14,679 nucleotides of DNA from Ruminococcus sp. AM22-13 (GTDB lineage: Bacteria; Bacillota; Clostridia; Lachnospirales; Lachnospiraceae): NCBI RefSeq assembly GCF_003471165.1, contig NZ_QRIL01000040.1, forward strand, positions 1 through 14,679, given 5' to 3'. Position 1 is the first letter of the stretch. Each line of letters opens with the position of its first letter. Below the pieces are notes generated by a model. It had not been told where the DNA came from and made no database searches. It saw only the letters and a program-made list of their open reading frames with translations. Made by a program: the position numbers and the translations under genes. Positions 13,051 through 14,679 of this stretch are shown here, piece by piece.

Positions 13051-13090
13051 CCTCCAAATCCCGATTTCTCAGTTTCAAAAACTGGAATTT
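13051..13090 (-). repeat. Intergenic repeat, copy 2
   Basis: It shares 23 identical bases (13059-13081) plus CTGGAATT with copy 1 at 8491-8533. It lies between the XRE stop and the small membrane-protein start; one end is the ribosome binding site of the latter and the other touches the XRE stop codon. Confidence 0.7.
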
Positions 13091-13715
13091 ATCGCTTTGA
13101 ATGTTTAATTAGAAGAAAATCTACTACGATACAAAACATAAGATAAAATCCCCAACATAACACATAGGAAACGATGGAATTTCCAAGCTGCGGTATTGGT
13201 GTAAATGTCCACCAATACCCAAACTTAATACCTTGAAGAAAATTAAAAATACAAGAAATTGGCATTAAGATAAGTATCCATACATTAACAATCCAAAACA
13301 AAAATGAAGCCTTTTCTTTGTTATCACCTATAAACTGTCCTATTACGAATACCATAATTCCGACAGCCATTAAAATTAGTCCAACTGCAACAGAACTTGA
13401 GGTTTGCTCTTTGTCCCAAATCATAATGGCTACTACTAACCCAATAAAATTAAACACACTACCTACCAAAGAAAAGATGCGAGCATCACTTCTTTCAGTA
13501 CCGTTTTCTGTTATTGGTTCTATTCCCTTCAACAAATAATCTGTTGTTACATCAAAAAAATTGCTCAATAAAATGACCTTTTCGATGTCTGGTGTACTTT
13601 GTTCTGACTCCCATTTAGAAACTGCTTGTCTCGATACACCAACCTTATCAGCAAGTTCTTCCTGCGAAATTCCCTTGCTCTTTCGTAAATGTTGTATTCT
13701 GTCTGCCATATTCAT
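13089..13715 (-). CDS. XRE-type regulator fused to four-helix membrane domain
   Basis: The 208-residue protein has an N-terminal XRE domain (ADRIQHLRKSKGISQEELADKVGVSRQAVSKWE, about residues 4-60, ending TTDYLLKG) and about four hydrophobic segments (80-100, 108-130, 136-160, 180-203). Its DNA-binding half is close to that of the XRE gene at 11690-12700, with a shorter membrane half. AAAGGCGG precedes the first ATG, which is rather far; an ATG two codons later is possible. It likely binds the CAAC-5-GTTG element upstream. The small membrane protein gene follows. Confidence 0.88.
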   Translation of the reverse strand: MNMADRIQHLRKSKGISQEELADKVGVSRQAVSKWESEQSTPDIEKVILLSNFFDVTTDYLLKGIEPITENGTERSDARIFSLVGSVFNFIGLVVAIMIWDKEQTSSSVAVGLILMAVGIMVFVIGQFIGDNKEKASFLFWIVNVWILILMPISCIFNFLQGIKFGYWWTFTPIPQLGNSIVSYVLCWGFYLMFCIVVDFLLIKHSKR

Positions 13716-13743
13716 TGCAAAACACCGCCTTTCTTTTTTACTT

Positions 13744-13808
13744 AATATAACAAAAATAGCGGTTGCATTGCCACCATTTTCTCATAGAACTTTGTCAACC
13801 GACAGTTG
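13744..13808 (-). promoter_or_regulatory. XRE promoter/operator block 2
   Basis: Same order of words as block 1 at 12732-12795, including TATATT (minus strand, 13749-13744) as likely -10 and CAAC-5-GTTG at 13796-13808. The transcript would start about 22 bases before the XRE start. Confidence 0.6.
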
Positions 13809-13828
13809 CGAAGGCGAAAATTCCGATT

Positions 13829-14461
13829 TTACGCTTTCTTAATCGGATGTCTAATTACAGTTTTCCATCTCTCTGGGGCAGCCTTTCTTGCATCAGACAT
13901 ATAAATCTCGTGGTGCAATCTATCTTTGTTAATATCATTAACATACCCATTTTGTTCTAAATAAGCATCCATAAGAGCAACAGTTGCTGGCTCATTATCA
14001 AAAGAACCTATATGCATAATTTGAACACATAATCCTTCATCAATCGTAAGATACTCTGCTGACGAACAATCGAGTTTCTTCTTTTTCGTTGCTGTTTCTA
14101 CCGCCCAGTTAAAATCAGCTTTAGAAATGAAATCAGGCAAACGAATAACAGAAATCCAGTTGAAAGCAGATTTATTTGTATAATCTACACCCACAACATC
14201 ATCCTGCCACCAAAAACCTTCCAATGGCGGAACAACATATTCAAAAAAGCCTTCAATTTTATAATCGGTCTTGCAACTCATTTTTAATGTGTATGCAACA
14301 GCATATAGAATACTGATTGCGTGTTGATATGCCCCACCTTCTTCATTTGGATTGCCTTTTCCTCTAACTGCAATATAATTTGCCTTAGGTACATTTACAA
14401 TCTCTGGTTTATTCTTAGGCATATAAAATTCTTTAAATTCTTTCTTAAAATCAAAAGCCAT
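13829..14461 (-). CDS. GyrI-like small-molecule-binding domain protein
   Basis: The ATG at 14461 has GGAGG six bases upstream and gives 210 residues; the longer frame to 14497 has no site. The sequence matches free-standing GyrI-like proteins: FKKEFKEFYMPKNKPEIVNVPKANYIAVRGKGNPNEEGG at the start, YAVAYTLKM, a YKIEGFFEYVVPPLEGFWW segment, LCVQIMHIGSFDNEPATVALMDAYLEQNGY and HHEIYMSDARKAAPERWKTVIRHPI at the end. The fold is that of effector-binding domains of MerR/AraC activators and of GyrI/SbmC, and several stand-alone members bind or hydrolyse drugs or cyclopropanoid toxins. No DNA-binding domain is present. It lies between two copies of the small membrane gene and upstream of an XRE regulator. 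Confidence 0.9.
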   Translation of the reverse strand: MAFDFKKEFKEFYMPKNKPEIVNVPKANYIAVRGKGNPNEEGGAYQHAISILYAVAYTLKMSCKTDYKIEGFFEYVVPPLEGFWWQDDVVGVDYTNKSAFNWISVIRLPDFISKADFNWAVETATKKKKLDCSSAEYLTIDEGLCVQIMHIGSFDNEPATVALMDAYLEQNGYVNDINKDRLHHEIYMSDARKAAPERWKTVIRHPIKKA

Positions 14462-14489
14462 AATAACCTCCAAAATTTCAATTTTACAA

Positions 14490-14679
14490 CAATACAAGCA
14501 GAAAATTATTTATCATCTGTATTTGTTTTATTGTTTTCCTTTTTCTTATGAGTCGAACCTAAGCAAAGAAATGAGGAGCCAAGACATAACCATACTATAG
14601 CCATAGAATTTTCATTTCCACTCGTAAAGCCAATAGCTGACGCTATGAAAAACAGAACTGATGCAATATAAAATAAGAT
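14490..14679 (-). repeat. Long direct repeat, copy 2 (runs off right edge)
   Basis: Near-identical to 12834-13014 up to the end of the window. Differences include a 9-base insertion (TGTTTTATT region near 14524) and changes A/G in AAACCTAAxC and GGAxCC. Confidence 0.92.
14506..14679 (-). CDS. Small two-helix membrane protein (copy 2, partial)
   Basis: The frame is open from the window edge to a TAA at 14508-14506, giving the last 57 residues. They equal residues 9-62 of the copy at 12850-13038 except for three added residues in the charged tail (ENNKTNTDDK against ENNTDDK). The missing first eight residues lie beyond the right edge. It is followed 44 bases later by the GyrI-like gene. Function unknown. 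Confidence 0.75.
   Translation of the reverse strand: MLFYIASVLFFIASAIGFTSGNENSMAIVWLCLGSSFLCLGSTHKKKENNKTNTDDK

Noticed and set aside
8491..13090. Integron-type attC sites as explanation of the intergenic repeats
   Set aside because: The copies lack the paired R and L boxes and long imperfect stem of attC, and no integron integrase is seen.
1..14679. CRISPR array
   Set aside because: No set of regularly spaced identical repeats of 20-40 bases occurs; all repeats found are pairs or scattered short words.

Overview
The window looks like an accessory, regulator-dense stretch of a low-GC Gram-positive gut-type anaerobe, most likely a Clostridia/Lachnospiraceae genome. The reasons are AT-rich DNA, strong GGAGG ribosome binding sites before almost every start, and families typical of that group: flavodoxin_4, AdhR-like MerR, XRE-membrane fusions and an LtrA-type group II intron. 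One patch (about 1180-1746, flavin reductase-like gene) is clearly more GC-rich than the rest, which suggests separate acquisition.

Layout. (1) 1-602: the start of a radical SAM gene, translationally coupled to a MarR regulator whose promoter sits in a 14-bp inverted repeat; this resembles the 'radical SAM mobile pair' arrangement. (2) 721-1746: an HxlR regulator divergent from a flavin reductase-like gene, ending in a strong hairpin. (3) 1821-2246: a YiaC-like acetyltransferase. (4) 2271-2996: about 700 bases with no convincing gene. It holds the 3' part of a tRNA-Arg(CCT), cut at the anticodon loop, beside an elaborate hairpin and short repeats, and reads as an integration-site scar. (5) 2997-7904: two MerR modules. 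Module one (minus strand) runs flavodoxin, MerR, flavodoxin, acetyltransferase, aldo/keto reductase behind a 19-bp-spacer promoter. Module two is an alpha/beta hydrolase plus an acetyltransferase, divergent from a second MerR gene, with a perfect 20-bp palindrome in its 19-bp-spacer promoter. Module two's acetyltransferase is broken by a group II intron 5' fragment, and everything between that fragment and module one's promoter has been lost. (6) 7935-8928: P-loop kinase-like gene and HxlR regulator. (7) 8954-10800: an apparently complete group II intron with its reverse transcriptase, inserted between HxlR and a divergent cupin gene (10936-11289). (8) 11391-14679: two XRE regulators fused to membrane domains, small membrane proteins, a GyrI-like protein, and a duplicated small-membrane-protein gene.

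How it fits together: the two MerR proteins both carry a Cys at residue 52, as in AdhR, and control near-identical operator architectures. With the reductase, flavodoxins and hydrolase this points to a response to reactive carbonyl or other electrophilic compounds (inference). The rest is a set of small regulator-plus-effector units. Several share a short intergenic element at their junctions, so the region looks assembled from units, with intron and att-site scars recording past insertions and deletions.
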